64,000 nucleotides of DNA, from assembly GCF_007997285.1 (NCBI RefSeq), contig NZ_VORX01000004.1:1-64000 (forward strand), given 5' to 3'. A program made the translations under genes and the position numbers. Positions 28,585 to 39,455 of the stretch are shown here, one piece after another. This DNA is from Gelidibacter salicanalis (GTDB lineage: Bacteria; Bacteroidota; Bacteroidia; Flavobacteriales; Flavobacteriaceae). Below the pieces are notes generated by a model. It saw only the letters and a list, made by a program, of their open reading frames with translations, ran no database searches and was not told where the DNA came from. Position 1 is the stretch's first letter; every line of letters starts with the position of its first letter.

Positions 28585-28794
28585 AAGATGTAAAATTAAA
28601 AGTGTTATCCGTTGAATTTGGATAGACTACCAAAGTTCGGGAATTTTAGAGAGATACAGAATAGTTTTCGCTCAATTTAATTTTTTAAAGAGATTTTTTT
28701 TGTAACCATCCATTTTAAGATCACCTAACAATGAATTCTATAGTGGATAAGCCGTGAAATATGTGTAAAACTGCTTATAAAAACTAGACTGCTT

Positions 28795-28827
28795 TTTGTG
28801 CTTCTGAAAGTCATTTTAGTATCTTAG
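28795..28827 (+). promoter_or_regulatory. Possible ligA promoter
   Basis: TTTG, 21 bases, TATCTTAG: first box exact, second one mismatch from TAnnTTTG. It lies 40 bases before the ligA start. Confidence 0.45.
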
Positions 28828-28843
28828 AGGTCTCGAAAATTGA

Positions 28844-30871
<2,028 letters not shown>

Positions 30872-30949
30872 AACTCCTACATTTACTGTATTACTATCGG
30901 TGAAGTGTTTATTTTTTTCGGCCAATTGTCAATTTGATCAATTATTTTT

Positions 30950-30957
30950 TATATTTG
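30950..30957 (+). promoter_or_regulatory. -7 element of membrane protein gene
   Basis: TATATTTG, exact TAnnTTTG match, 22 bases before the ATG at 30980. An ATTG 21 bases upstream (30925-30928) may serve as the -33 box. Confidence 0.5.
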
Positions 30958-30979
30958 TTCGAATTATAAGAACTAAAAG

Positions 30980-31714
30980 ATGCTAGTAAATAAAATTTTA
31001 AAAAGTGCTTTAATCGCGCTTTCACTGGTTTTTCTTGTACTTCAAATTTGCCAATATGAATTGGAGGCGACAGGATTACGCGTATTGCTGCTCCTTCTTC
31101 TCACCACTTTATATTGTCATAATGTTAAACATTCGCACATTTTATTTTTTTTATTTTTGGTAGCTTTTGGCATTGCAGAAATTTTGAATTTTATTACTTG
31201 GGTCATTCCATCTTTATCAAGAAATCACATTGGTTACATTTACTTTACTGCAAATTCCATCTACATCATATCCTATGCACTGTTGATCATGCATATGTTA
31301 CGTTCAATGCCATTAAAGGAAATTATTAAAAAATTCCCGTTTCATGTCCTTATCATGCTTCTTCTGGATGTTCTGTGTGTCACTGTTATTACCGGTACAA
31401 CGCCCAGCAGTTTATCTTTTGCCGAGTATTCTATGGAATTAATTTATAATGCGGTGATCATGCTGTTATTGACCGTGGCGTTCATTAACTACATTCATAA
31501 AGAAGATAAGAAATCGATCAATTTATTTATGGGTTCTATACTAATCGTGTTCTCTGAAGTGATTCAATTAGCCTATTTTTACATTACTCAAATTAATTTG
31601 CTGAATATTTTTTATTCCTTGTTTTTAGTACTGGCATTTATGTTTTTTTACCTGCAATCTATGCTGTCCTACGACTCATATGAAGACCGTCGTTTGCATG
31701 AAGACATATTATAG
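30980..31714 (+). CDS. Polytopic membrane protein of unknown function
   Basis: A 244-residue protein with about seven to eight membrane helices covering nearly the whole chain and a short acidic tail. I do not recognise the family with certainty; the overall pattern recalls YhhN/TMEM86-like proteins, but no diagnostic residues are visible. The following gene (31954-32712) encodes a protein of like size and layout. Each has its own TATATTTG box, so they are probably separate transcription units, perhaps an old duplication. Confidence 0.72.
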   Translation: MLVNKILKSALIALSLVFLVLQICQYELEATGLRVLLLLLLTTLYCHNVKHSHILFFLFLVAFGIAEILNFITWVIPSLSRNHIGYIYFTANSIYIISYALLIMHMLRSMPLKEIIKKFPFHVLIMLLLDVLCVTVITGTTPSSLSFAEYSMELIYNAVIMLLLTVAFINYIHKEDKKSINLFMGSILIVFSEVIQLAYFYITQINLLNIFYSLFLVLAFMFFYLQSMLSYDSYEDRRLHEDIL

Positions 31715-31920
31715 TAATTAGTTAAACAAGCTATCACGCTACTCCATTTCTAGATAGATAAGTCTTAACAATTCCCCTACCTACATCGTTAAAAATCCTT
31801 AGGTCACAATCTAAAAGGTAACGGCCCCATTTATTAATCAAGATGAATTAATTTTAAGATATTTTTAACAAAAAACTCGATGAAATGTTATAAATATGCG
31901 TTGAAATTCAAATTATTTGT

Positions 31921-31928
31921 TATATTTG
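31921..31928 (+). promoter_or_regulatory. -7 element of second membrane protein gene
   Basis: TATATTTG, exact TAnnTTTG match, 25 bases before the ATG at 31954. Confidence 0.5.
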
Positions 31929-31953
31929 TCAGACCTACTTAACCTAATTTATA

Positions 31954-32712
31954 ATGGACAGATGGCACGCATTATTGCCCAATTGGGCAATCTTCACACT
32001 GTTGGCTCTAATTGTGGTGTTCAACCTCATTTCTTATCATTTTCAGAATGAGATATTTTCTAATATCATAAGTTTGGCATTAATACCTGTATTGTTTGGT
32101 ATTTATTTCTTTAAGCAGCGGATAATGGCCAATGTATTTCTTACCGCGTTCCTGCTTTATTTTTTGGGAATTGTATTCACTTTAGATGATACCCATATTT
32201 TGTCCGCTAAATTTTCTGAATCTTGCTTTTTAGGTGCTTATGCCTTACTAATTTTTGTGATGATTGGACGGCTCAAGCACGTGAAATTTGAAGGCTTAAT
32301 CTCATGGTACTTGATTGTAGTAGTGTTTATTAATGCTTACTTAATGTACACTATGTTTGCGAACGTTCAAGGCAATTTAATTGATAGTGTGCTCTTAACT
32401 TTGGGCATTGCTAAAGGTGTGGTTTTGTTAGTGATGGCATTTTTGGCCTTTGCCATCTACCTAAGTAAAGAAAGCACACAATCTATCATCTTTTTAAGCA
32501 TGGTGTGCTGCTTTGTTTTTGTGGATGTTTTAAGTTTTACTACAGACCTGTATATTCAGTATTGGCTGTTTGAAGTATTTGCGAAAACTTTGCAAGGTAT
32601 TGGTTTACTTCTTTTGTGTGTTTACGTATATAACCACCAAAGCTATATGAATCAATGTCATATCAAAGAAGACCCTAGACCAATTGAGAAATCCAATCAA
32701 TTAACTGCTTAA
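31954..32712 (+). CDS. Polytopic membrane protein of unknown function
   Basis: A 252-residue protein with about seven to eight hydrophobic helices and a charged 25-residue C-terminal tail. It shares size, topology and a helix-dense pattern with its neighbour at 30980-31714, though residue identity looks low by eye. No catalytic motif is visible. Convergent with the metallophosphatase gene, whose stop codon lies two bases away. Confidence 0.72.
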   Translation: MDRWHALLPNWAIFTLLALIVVFNLISYHFQNEIFSNIISLALIPVLFGIYFFKQRIMANVFLTAFLLYFLGIVFTLDDTHILSAKFSESCFLGAYALLIFVMIGRLKHVKFEGLISWYLIVVVFINAYLMYTMFANVQGNLIDSVLLTLGIAKGVVLLVMAFLAFAIYLSKESTQSIIFLSMVCCFVFVDVLSFTTDLYIQYWLFEVFAKTLQGIGLLLLCVYVYNHQSYMNQCHIKEDPRPIEKSNQLTA

Positions 32713-32714
32713 AA

Positions 32715-33626
32715 TTAGACTAAAATAGACACGCCTTCAGCCGATTTATTTTTTGCATCGTCAAAATAAAAATCGATTTTCCCCAGGTTAATTCCAAAAC
32801 ATCCCACCTGATTTACCAAAACATTCTTGTCCACACTGTTTTTAACGATAGTGGGTTTTGGAAGAAAAGTATGCGTATGGCCTCCAACAAATAGATCGAT
32901 GTCTTTGGTGCGCTTTGCCAAAGAAAGATCACTCGGTTTTTGATCGTTATTTTTATAGTTGTATCCTAAATGCGACAAGCAAATAACCAAATCGCATTTT
33001 TCATTTTCTTTTAGGGTGCGAGCCATGTCTTGTGCAATTTCAACCGGATCGAGATATACTGTTTCTTTATACATTTGTTTGTCCACCAATCCCGCAAGTT
33101 CAATTCCTAACCCAAAAACGCCAATCTTAATTCCGTTTTTCACAAAAATCTTATAAGGTTTTGCATGGGTATCCATGATAGTGTTCGAAAAGTCGTAGTT
33201 GGCACTAACAAAATCAAATTTGGCGTGAGGCAATTGCGCATATAAACCTTCCAAGCCATTGTCAAAGTCATGATTACCAATTGTCGCTGCATCGTACTTT
33301 AGCATGCTCATGAGTTTGAATTCGAGCTCTCCCCCGTAATAATTGAAATACGGGGTGCCTTGAAAAATATCACCAGCATCCAATAAAAGCGTATGCGGAT
33401 TTTCTGCCCTTATCGATTCGATTAAAGTAGCTCGTCGCGCAACCCCACCTTGGTTAGGGTTTCTACCATTCTCCGGTCCGAAAGCGTCAATATGGCTATG
33501 CACATCATTGGTATGTAGAATGGTGATTTTTTTAGGAGCACTTGAAAATGACTGTAAACCTAATCCTCCCAGACCTATAACGGCTGATGCTGCTGTTGTT
33601 TGTTGAATGAATTCTCTTCTTTTCAT
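32715..33626 (-). CDS. Tat-exported metallophosphatase (5'-nucleotidase catalytic part)
   Basis: A 303-residue calcineurin-type phosphoesterase with a twin-arginine signal (KRREFIQ, then a hydrophobic stretch to about residue 30). Metal-binding motifs are those of 5'-nucleotidases: HTNDVHSH, DAGDIFQG, GNHDFDNG, and GGHTHTF. It lacks the C-terminal substrate-specificity domain of UshA; that domain is encoded by the gene just upstream (33662-34420). Together they would dephosphorylate nucleotides or similar esters in the periplasm. Confidence 0.92.
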   Translation of the reverse strand: MKRREFIQQTTAASAVIGLGGLGLQSFSSAPKKITILHTNDVHSHIDAFGPENGRNPNQGGVARRATLIESIRAENPHTLLLDAGDIFQGTPYFNYYGGELEFKLMSMLKYDAATIGNHDFDNGLEGLYAQLPHAKFDFVSANYDFSNTIMDTHAKPYKIFVKNGIKIGVFGLGIELAGLVDKQMYKETVYLDPVEIAQDMARTLKENEKCDLVICLSHLGYNYKNNDQKPSDLSLAKRTKDIDLFVGGHTHTFLPKPTIVKNSVDKNVLVNQVGCFGINLGKIDFYFDDAKNKSAEGVSILV

Positions 33627-33661
33627 AACTTCAAAAAAATATAAATTATAGAATGGGGGAA

Positions 33662-34420
33662 TTAGTCTTGTAATTGAAGAAAGCGATCATCTGCCACTGG
33701 GTTGATGGTATCCGTTTTCATGAAGTAATCCGTTAAAGCATTTCTGATTTTATAATCCAATATGATCACCGCTTCGCTGCCTTTAAAAAAGTCCATCCCA
33801 TCACCACCGTTAATTAGATAATCGTTGGTCGCGATATTATAGGTTTTAGTGAAATCAATGGGTTGGTCGTTAATGGCACTTTCAATAACCTTACCATCTT
33901 TATCTAGGAGTATTTTCAATTTTGAAATAGGATGCGCACGTTTAGCTCTGGAGAGATACTCCAGAAGCTCCTGAACCTGTGCGCCAGGTAATTTCGCAAC
34001 TACGATAGAATTTTCAAACGGCATAATTTCGTAAGCAGTTCTTTTGGATATAGGGCCTTTGGAGATGATGGATCGAATCCCGCCATGGTTTAAAAGCACA
34101 AAATCAATATGCTCTCCGATTCTCTTAAAAAATACCGGATCTGATTCTTCATACACGATGTCTGCCATCAAGTTGCCAATAGCGGTATTAAGATGGCCAT
34201 CACTTTTAGAATAGGTATCCACCGCGTAGCCTAAAACACTGTCCAAATCTTTATTAATGCGTTCTCTGTAAGGTTTTACAAACCTCTCAATAGCAGCATC
34301 GGCTTGCAAGCTGTCGGTAATGTTAACATTTCTACCTTCAATTTTGTAAACATCAGTTGGTGTCTTACAGGAGAAGCTTAAAAGCAGTCCCAAAACAAAA
34401 AAAAGATTTCTAAATTTCAT
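33662..34420 (-). CDS. 5'-nucleotidase C-terminal domain lipoprotein
   Basis: A 252-residue lipoprotein (lipobox SFSC, Cys18) containing only the 5'-nucleotidase C-terminal domain: NLMADIVYEE, LLNHGGIRS, AYEIMPFENS, and TNDYLINGGDGMDFF. In UshA this domain binds the nucleoside and is fused behind the metallophosphatase. Here it is its own gene with its own export signal, 35 bases ahead of the catalytic gene. The two products presumably act as a complex. Confidence 0.9.
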   Translation of the reverse strand: MKFRNLFFVLGLLLSFSCKTPTDVYKIEGRNVNITDSLQADAAIERFVKPYRERINKDLDSVLGYAVDTYSKSDGHLNTAIGNLMADIVYEESDPVFFKRIGEHIDFVLLNHGGIRSIISKGPISKRTAYEIMPFENSIVVAKLPGAQVQELLEYLSRAKRAHPISKLKILLDKDGKVIESAINDQPIDFTKTYNIATNDYLINGGDGMDFFKGSEAVIILDYKIRNALTDYFMKTDTINPVADDRFLQLQD

Positions 34421-34487
34421 TGAATAACTTGTAAAATGATAATTGATAAATGTGACGTGTTTAGTACCTTTGTGAAAACAAAAGTAA

Positions 34488-35006
34488 ATGATTTTAAAGG
34501 CATTTAGAGAAAAATCAATTCAAAAATACACGAACGGATTGTTAAACTCTAAAACTGTTGCCGTTAGGGACAACAAACTAGAATCCGTTGGAGTAATTGT
34601 TGATGGAAGTGAATTTTCTAATGTTGAAGCTTTTAAAACTTATTTCAATGATTTGGGCGTGCCCTTATCCAACATCAAAATCATAATTTTTGCTGGGGGT
34701 AATAAAAAAACCGATAAATTATCGGACAATTACTTCAGTAAAAAAGATTTTGGTTGGAACGGTTGTGTTAAGCGCGTGGAGTTACAATTGTTTATAGATA
34801 CGCCTTTTGATGCCCTCATCTGCTTTTATAAAAATGAAGCTTTAGAGTTGAAATTGGCCACCGCCGCATCTAAGGCAAATTTTAAAATTGGCTTATCTAA
34901 AGTTGATGACCGTTTGTACGATTTCATATTGGACGTCAATACGGATCAATTTGAGGTGTTTAAATCAGAATTAAAAAAGTACTTAATTATTTTAAATAAA
35001 ATATAA
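34488..35006 (+). CDS. DUF6913 family protein
   Basis: A 172-residue soluble protein, recognised as the flavobacterial DUF6913 type from the [11 protein letters not shown] and [23 protein letters not shown] segments. Function unknown. It precedes dapA with a one-base overlap of stop and start (TAATG), a neighbourhood I recall as common in flavobacteria, which hints at a housekeeping role. Confidence 0.78.
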   Translation: MILKAFREKSIQKYTNGLLNSKTVAVRDNKLESVGVIVDGSEFSNVEAFKTYFNDLGVPLSNIKIIIFAGGNKKTDKLSDNYFSKKDFGWNGCVKRVELQLFIDTPFDALICFYKNEALELKLATAASKANFKIGLSKVDDRLYDFILDVNTDQFEVFKSELKKYLIILNKI

Positions 35007-35884
35007 TGACAAAATTTTTTGGAACGGGTGTCGCCCTAATCACACCGTTTAAACCGGATTTGAGTATTGATCATCAAGCGCTGGCAACTATTGTTAATTA
35101 CAATATTGATAATGGCACTGACTATTTGGTTATATGTGGGACCACTGCAGAAAGTGCGACCCTTTCAAAACAGGAAAAGAAAGATGTCATTGCCACCATT
35201 AAGAAGGCTGCAAATGGGAGAGTGCCATTGGTGCTGGGGATTGGTGGAAACCATACCATGGCAATCATCGAAGAAATTAAAACGACAAACTTTGATGGTA
35301 TTGATGCAATTCTGTCGGTGTCACCTTATTATACCAAACCAACCCAAGAAGGTATTTATCAGCATTTTAAGGCAATTGCTGAGGTTGCACCAAAACCAAT
35401 AATTCTTTATAATGTGCCGGGGCGTACCGCATCCAACATGTTGCCACAAACTACCTTGCGTTTGGCTAATGATTTTGAGAACATCATCGGGATAAAGGAG
35501 GCTGGAAATAATGTAGGTCAGTATTTACAATTATTAAAAGACAAGCCGGACGATTTTTTGATTATTTCAGGAGATGATGATTTGGCATTGGGAGTCATTT
35601 TAGCTGGTGGGGCGGGAGTGATTTCTGTTTTGGGACAGGCGTTTCCTCATTACTTTACCAGAATGATCCGTTTAGGATTGGAAGGTAAAGCTAAAGAAGG
35701 TTATGAGATCCACTACCAATTGATGGAAGTGACATCTCATATTTTTGAAGAAAACAATCCTGCTGGTATTAAAGCGGTGTTAGAAGCACTCGGATTATGT
35801 GGTGCTACCGTTAGATTGCCGTTGGTGGTAGCGTCAGACGCGTTGAAGTCCAAAATTAAAAAAAGCGTAGTACAACTTAAATAG
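35006..35884 (+). CDS. dapA: 4-hydroxy-tetrahydrodipicolinate synthase
   Basis: A 292-residue TIM-barrel aldolase that condenses pyruvate with aspartate semialdehyde in lysine and diaminopimelate synthesis. The Schiff-base lysine is Lys164 (IIGIKEA), with Tyr135 (YNVPGRT) and the GTTAE loop at 45-49. Later pathway gene dapF lies elsewhere in the window (13449). Coupled to the DUF6913 gene upstream. Confidence 0.98.
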   Translation: MTKFFGTGVALITPFKPDLSIDHQALATIVNYNIDNGTDYLVICGTTAESATLSKQEKKDVIATIKKAANGRVPLVLGIGGNHTMAIIEEIKTTNFDGIDAILSVSPYYTKPTQEGIYQHFKAIAEVAPKPIILYNVPGRTASNMLPQTTLRLANDFENIIGIKEAGNNVGQYLQLLKDKPDDFLIISGDDDLALGVILAGGAGVISVLGQAFPHYFTRMIRLGLEGKAKEGYEIHYQLMEVTSHIFEENNPAGIKAVLEALGLCGATVRLPLVVASDALKSKIKKSVVQLK

Positions 35885-35981
35885 ACTATAAACGTTAAAT
35901 ATAACTTAAACGTCTATCTTGCTTGATTCCAACACGTATTTTAGCTTTAAATTTTTTGTTTTATAATACGTTATAAATGTG

Positions 35982-35989
35982 TACTTTTG
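35982..35989 (+). promoter_or_regulatory. -7 element of bamD operon
   Basis: TACTTTTG, an exact TAnnTTTG match, about 105 bases before the bamD ATG at 36095. A TTTG at 35955-35958 is 23 bases upstream, slightly too far. Confidence 0.45.
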
Positions 35990-36094
35990 CATTCTGTTTA
36001 AAAATGTCAAAGTTCCATTACAACATAACTTTCATTTATGACCATATTAAATCAGGTATTCCATTTTAAAAACACAAAGAAGAACATTTATTGG

Positions 36095-36910
36095 ATGAAA
36101 AACATTGTTTATACTTTATTGATCACAGTAGTACTCTCCTCTTGTAGCGAATATCAAAAGGCTCTAAAATCTGAAGATATTTCCACAAAATTTAAGATGG
36201 GAACAGAATTGTATGACGCGGGTAAATATGGTAAAGCCAATCGATTGTTTGCACAGATAGTACCGCAGTACCGAGGCAAGCCTCAAGCTGAGAAGTTGAT
36301 GTATATGTATTCCAATTCATTTTATAAGATGAAGGATTACTATTTGGCCGGTTACCAATTTGAGCGTTTTGCTGATCAATATCCTAAAAGTGAAAAAGCT
36401 GAGGAAGCTTTGTTTTTAGGAGCCAAGAGCTTTTATCAATTGTCTCCGGTGTACAGTAAGGAACAAAAGGAAACTAAAACAGCAATTGAAAAGCTTCAAA
36501 TGTTTATCAATACCTATCCGGATTCAGAATATTTGCCAGAAGCTAATATCCTAATTAAAGAATTGGATTATAAATTGGAAAGGAAAGCATTTGAAATAGC
36601 CAAACTTTACAATCAAATTGCGAATTTCGAATCTGAAGATTATGAGGCGTCCATAAAGGCGTTTGATAATTTTCTTGTGGAATATCCAGGTACAACGTTC
36701 AGGGAAGATGCTTTGTATTACAGATTTGATTCTGCGTACAAACTCGGCATCAACAGTATTGAATACAAACGTAAAGGACGTATAGAAACGGCCATTAAAT
36801 ATTACGATGCTTTTTATAAAGCATTTCCAGAATCTCAGTATAATACTGAAGCTGAAAAAATGAAGAAAGAATTGCAAACTGCCATTCAAACCTATAGTAC
36901 ACAAAGTTAA
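36095..36910 (+). CDS. bamD: Outer membrane assembly lipoprotein BamD
   Basis: A 271-residue lipoprotein of the Bam complex that inserts barrel proteins into the outer membrane. I chose the ATG at 36095 because it begins MKNIVYTLLI and gives a proper lipoprotein signal ending LSSC (acylated Cys17); an upstream ATG at 36038 would bury it. TPR-like repeats fill the chain, with DYYLAGYQFERFADQYP and YPDSEYLPEA typical of BamD. Directly upstream of rpoZ and coaBC. Confidence 0.93.
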   Translation: MKNIVYTLLITVVLSSCSEYQKALKSEDISTKFKMGTELYDAGKYGKANRLFAQIVPQYRGKPQAEKLMYMYSNSFYKMKDYYLAGYQFERFADQYPKSEKAEEALFLGAKSFYQLSPVYSKEQKETKTAIEKLQMFINTYPDSEYLPEANILIKELDYKLERKAFEIAKLYNQIANFESEDYEASIKAFDNFLVEYPGTTFREDALYYRFDSAYKLGINSIEYKRKGRIETAIKYYDAFYKAFPESQYNTEAEKMKKELQTAIQTYSTQS

Positions 36911-36923
36911 TTTTATATACACG

Positions 36924-37256
36924 ATGGATTTAAAAAAGACCAATGCTCCAGTAAGTTCAATTACGTACAACCGTAATGAAATTGATGCGCCAACAGGAAA
37001 TATCTATGAGGCCATCTCTGTTATTGCAAGAAGAGCGGAACAAATAAATACAGACATCCGTAGAGAACTTGTTGATAAGTTGGAAGAATTTGCAACTTAC
37101 AATGATAGTCTTGAAGAAATCTTTGAAAACAAAGAGCAGATTGAAGTGTCTAAATTTTATGAAAAATTACCAAAACCTCACGCGTTAGCAGTTCAGGAAT
37201 GGTTGGATGATAAAATTTATTTCAGAAACACTGAAGACGATATTACAGAAGCATAA
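36924..37256 (+). CDS. rpoZ: RNA polymerase omega subunit, Bacteroidota type
   Basis: A 110-residue protein. The conserved NIYEAISVIARRAEQIN segment is the omega core that wraps the beta' C-terminus. It lacks the usual beta-proteobacterial start but matches the Bacteroidota form, with an extra C-terminal portion ending in an acidic tail. The position between bamD and coaBC agrees, since rpoZ beside coaBC (or gmk) is common. Confidence 0.9.
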   Translation: MDLKKTNAPVSSITYNRNEIDAPTGNIYEAISVIARRAEQINTDIRRELVDKLEEFATYNDSLEEIFENKEQIEVSKFYEKLPKPHALAVQEWLDDKIYFRNTEDDITEA

Positions 37257-37261
37257 TTAAG

Positions 37262-38473
37262 ATGTCAATTTTAAGCGGCAAACATATACTCCTTGGCATT
37301 ACTGCCGGTATTGCTGCTTATAAGACAGCAAACCTAGTCAGGTTATTTATAAAAGCAGGCGCACACGTAAAGGTCGTGATGACGCCTGCTTCTAAAGACT
37401 TCATTACACCTTTAACACTTTCCACTTTATCTAAAAACCCAGTATATTCTTCATTTGTCAATGACGATGATGAAAACGCTATATGGAACAACCATGTGGA
37501 GTTGGGATTGTGGGCAGATCTATTTATCATTGCTCCAGCCACCGCAAATACCTTGGCAAAAATGGCCAACGGTGTTTGTGATAATTTATTAATGGCTACT
37601 TATCTCTCAGCCAAATGTCCGGTATATTTTGCACCTGCGATGGATTTGGACATGTACAAACATCAGAGTACCAAAGCGTCTTTTAAAATTCTAAAAAGTT
37701 TTGGTAACACTATGATTCCAGCCACTAGCGGTGAACTTGCAAGTGGGTTAGTGGGAGAAGGCCGAATGGCTGAACCTGAAGATATCGTGTCATTTATTGA
37801 ACAAGATGTATTAGACCAATTGCCTCTTAAAGGTAAAAAAGTATTACTTACAGCTGGTCCCACTTATGAAGCTATTGACCCCGTTCGATTCATCGGGAAT
37901 CATTCCAGTGGCAAGATGGGATTTGAAATTGCCAAGGCTGCCGCTAATTTGGGTGCTGAGGTTATTCTAGTTTCGGGACCTACGCACGAAACCATATCGC
38001 ACAGTCTTATAAAAGTTATTAAAGTGACCAGTGCAGCACAAATGTACGCTGCAGCTCATGAACATTTTGAATCTGTAGACATTGCTATTCTTTCTGCAGC
38101 CGTGGCGGACTATAGACCAAAACATGTGTCGGAAACTAAGATCAAAAAGAAAGATCCCTCCTTCAGTATTGAATTAGAAAAAACCCAAGACATTCTCAAG
38201 TCTTTAGGACAGCTCAAGTCACATCAATTTTTGGTAGGATTTGCTCTAGAAACGAATAATGAATTGGAGAACGCAAAAGGAAAATTAAAAGCCAAGAATT
38301 TAAATTTAATTGTATTAAATTCGTTAAATGATGACGGTGCAGGCTTTGGAGGTGCCACTAATAAAGTGACCTTTATTACCGATACTCAAGACATCATTGC
38401 TCACGACTTAAAGTCAAAAGAAGACGTGGCCACAGATTTAATGAAGCAAATTATAAAGCAAATCCATGCGTAA
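37262..38473 (+). CDS. coaBC: CoaBC (phosphopantothenoylcysteine synthetase/decarboxylase)
   Basis: A 403-residue bifunctional coenzyme A enzyme. CoaC part (1-185): GITAGIAAYKT, active-site His78 (NNHVELG), PAMD. CoaB part (about 190-403): TAGPTYEAIDPVRFIGNHSSGKMG and KIKKKD. In the CoaC substrate flap the sequence reads ELASGLVGEGRM, with Ser161 where the E. coli protein has its catalytic cysteine (ACG in the same motif). I believe this is shared by Bacteroidota relatives, but have not checked. It overlaps DUF4835 by eight bases. Confidence 0.96.
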   Translation: MSILSGKHILLGITAGIAAYKTANLVRLFIKAGAHVKVVMTPASKDFITPLTLSTLSKNPVYSSFVNDDDENAIWNNHVELGLWADLFIIAPATANTLAKMANGVCDNLLMATYLSAKCPVYFAPAMDLDMYKHQSTKASFKILKSFGNTMIPATSGELASGLVGEGRMAEPEDIVSFIEQDVLDQLPLKGKKVLLTAGPTYEAIDPVRFIGNHSSGKMGFEIAKAAANLGAEVILVSGPTHETISHSLIKVIKVTSAAQMYAAAHEHFESVDIAILSAAVADYRPKHVSETKIKKKDPSFSIELEKTQDILKSLGQLKSHQFLVGFALETNNELENAKGKLKAKNLNLIVLNSLNDDGAGFGGATNKVTFITDTQDIIAHDLKSKEDVATDLMKQIIKQIHA

Positions 38474-39353
38474 ATTTATTCTTATACTTTTTTTAGGATT
38501 AACGTCAATGACGTTTTCTCAGGAGTTAAATTGTAATTTGGTCGTAAATGCGCAGCAAACCGGGAACGAGAATGTGCAGGTTTTTAAAACTCTAGAACGT
38601 CAGTTAAATGAGTTTATCAACAATACCCAATGGACCAATAAAATATACGGACCACAGGAACGCATTGAATGTAATATGGTCATTAATGTGATGGATTATA
38701 ATAGTGATACCTTTCAGGCCACCATTCAAGTACAATCTTCAAGACCTGTTTTTAATTCTAGTTATAGTACGCCTGTTTATAATTTTAACGACCGGAATTT
38801 TACTTTCCAATATTTAGAATTTCAAAATTTGGTGTATAATCCCACTCAGTTTGAGTCGAATCTCGTATCCGTATTGGCATATCATGTTTTTATGATTTTG
38901 GGTTTGGATGCTGATACTTTTGCATTGAACGGCGGAGACCCTTATTACCAACAAGCGCAGACCATTACTAACTATTCCCAACAAGGAAATTTTAAGGGAT
39001 GGAAATTAGAGGACGGACAGCAATCGCGATTCGCCCTTATTGATAATATTCTGTCGCCTACGTTTAAAGAGTTCAGAACTGTTATGTATGATTACCACCG
39101 CAACGGATTGGACCTCATGGCTGAGAATGACAAAAAGGCAAAAGAAACTATTGCCGATGTTTTTGATGATTTGTCAACAATGAACAATAGACGTCCCAAT
39201 TCCTTTTTAATGCGGGTTTTTTTTGATGCTAAAGCCAATGAAATTATGGATATCTTTAGCGGCGGACCTAAAGTGAATGTGACAGGGATCAAGGATGTTC
39301 TCAATAAAGTAGCACCTACACATGCTGTCAAATGGCGTGCAATTAAGTTCTAA
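38466..39353 (+). CDS. DUF4835 family protein
   Basis: A 295-residue secreted protein: signal peptide (1-18, ending MTFSQ), then ELNCNLVVNAQQTGNENVQVFKTLERQL, the recognisable DUF4835 start. In flavobacteria it is routinely found between coaBC and recN, as here. Function unknown; the GxxFxWKxxE-like GNFKGWKLEDG block suggests an envelope role. Last gene of the bamD operon. Confidence 0.9.
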   Translation: MRKFILILFLGLTSMTFSQELNCNLVVNAQQTGNENVQVFKTLERQLNEFINNTQWTNKIYGPQERIECNMVINVMDYNSDTFQATIQVQSSRPVFNSSYSTPVYNFNDRNFTFQYLEFQNLVYNPTQFESNLVSVLAYHVFMILGLDADTFALNGGDPYYQQAQTITNYSQQGNFKGWKLEDGQQSRFALIDNILSPTFKEFRTVMYDYHRNGLDLMAENDKKAKETIADVFDDLSTMNNRRPNSFLMRVFFDAKANEIMDIFSGGPKVNVTGIKDVLNKVAPTHAVKWRAIKF

Positions 39354-39407
39354 CCATCCTTTTTTGATTTGCCCAGGTTGGCGTTGTAAAAATTTTATAT
39401 TAACTCA

Positions 39408-39453
39408 CTCAAACCTCAAACCTCAAACCTCAAACCTCAAACCTCAAACCTCA
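39408..39453. repeat. Heptamer tandem repeat CTCAAAC
   Basis: Six perfect CTCAAAC copies (39408-39449) plus the partial copy CTCA, ending two bases before the recN ATG. No base differs among the six copies. Confidence 0.97.
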
Positions 39454-39455
39454 CA

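Noticed and set aside
32715-34420. One 5'-nucleotidase gene broken by a frameshift
   Set aside because: The domain order is reversed relative to UshA and each part has its own export signal, so it is not a single broken gene.
36038-36094. Upstream ATG for bamD
   Set aside because: It would place 19 residues before the lipoprotein signal peptide and prevent normal export.
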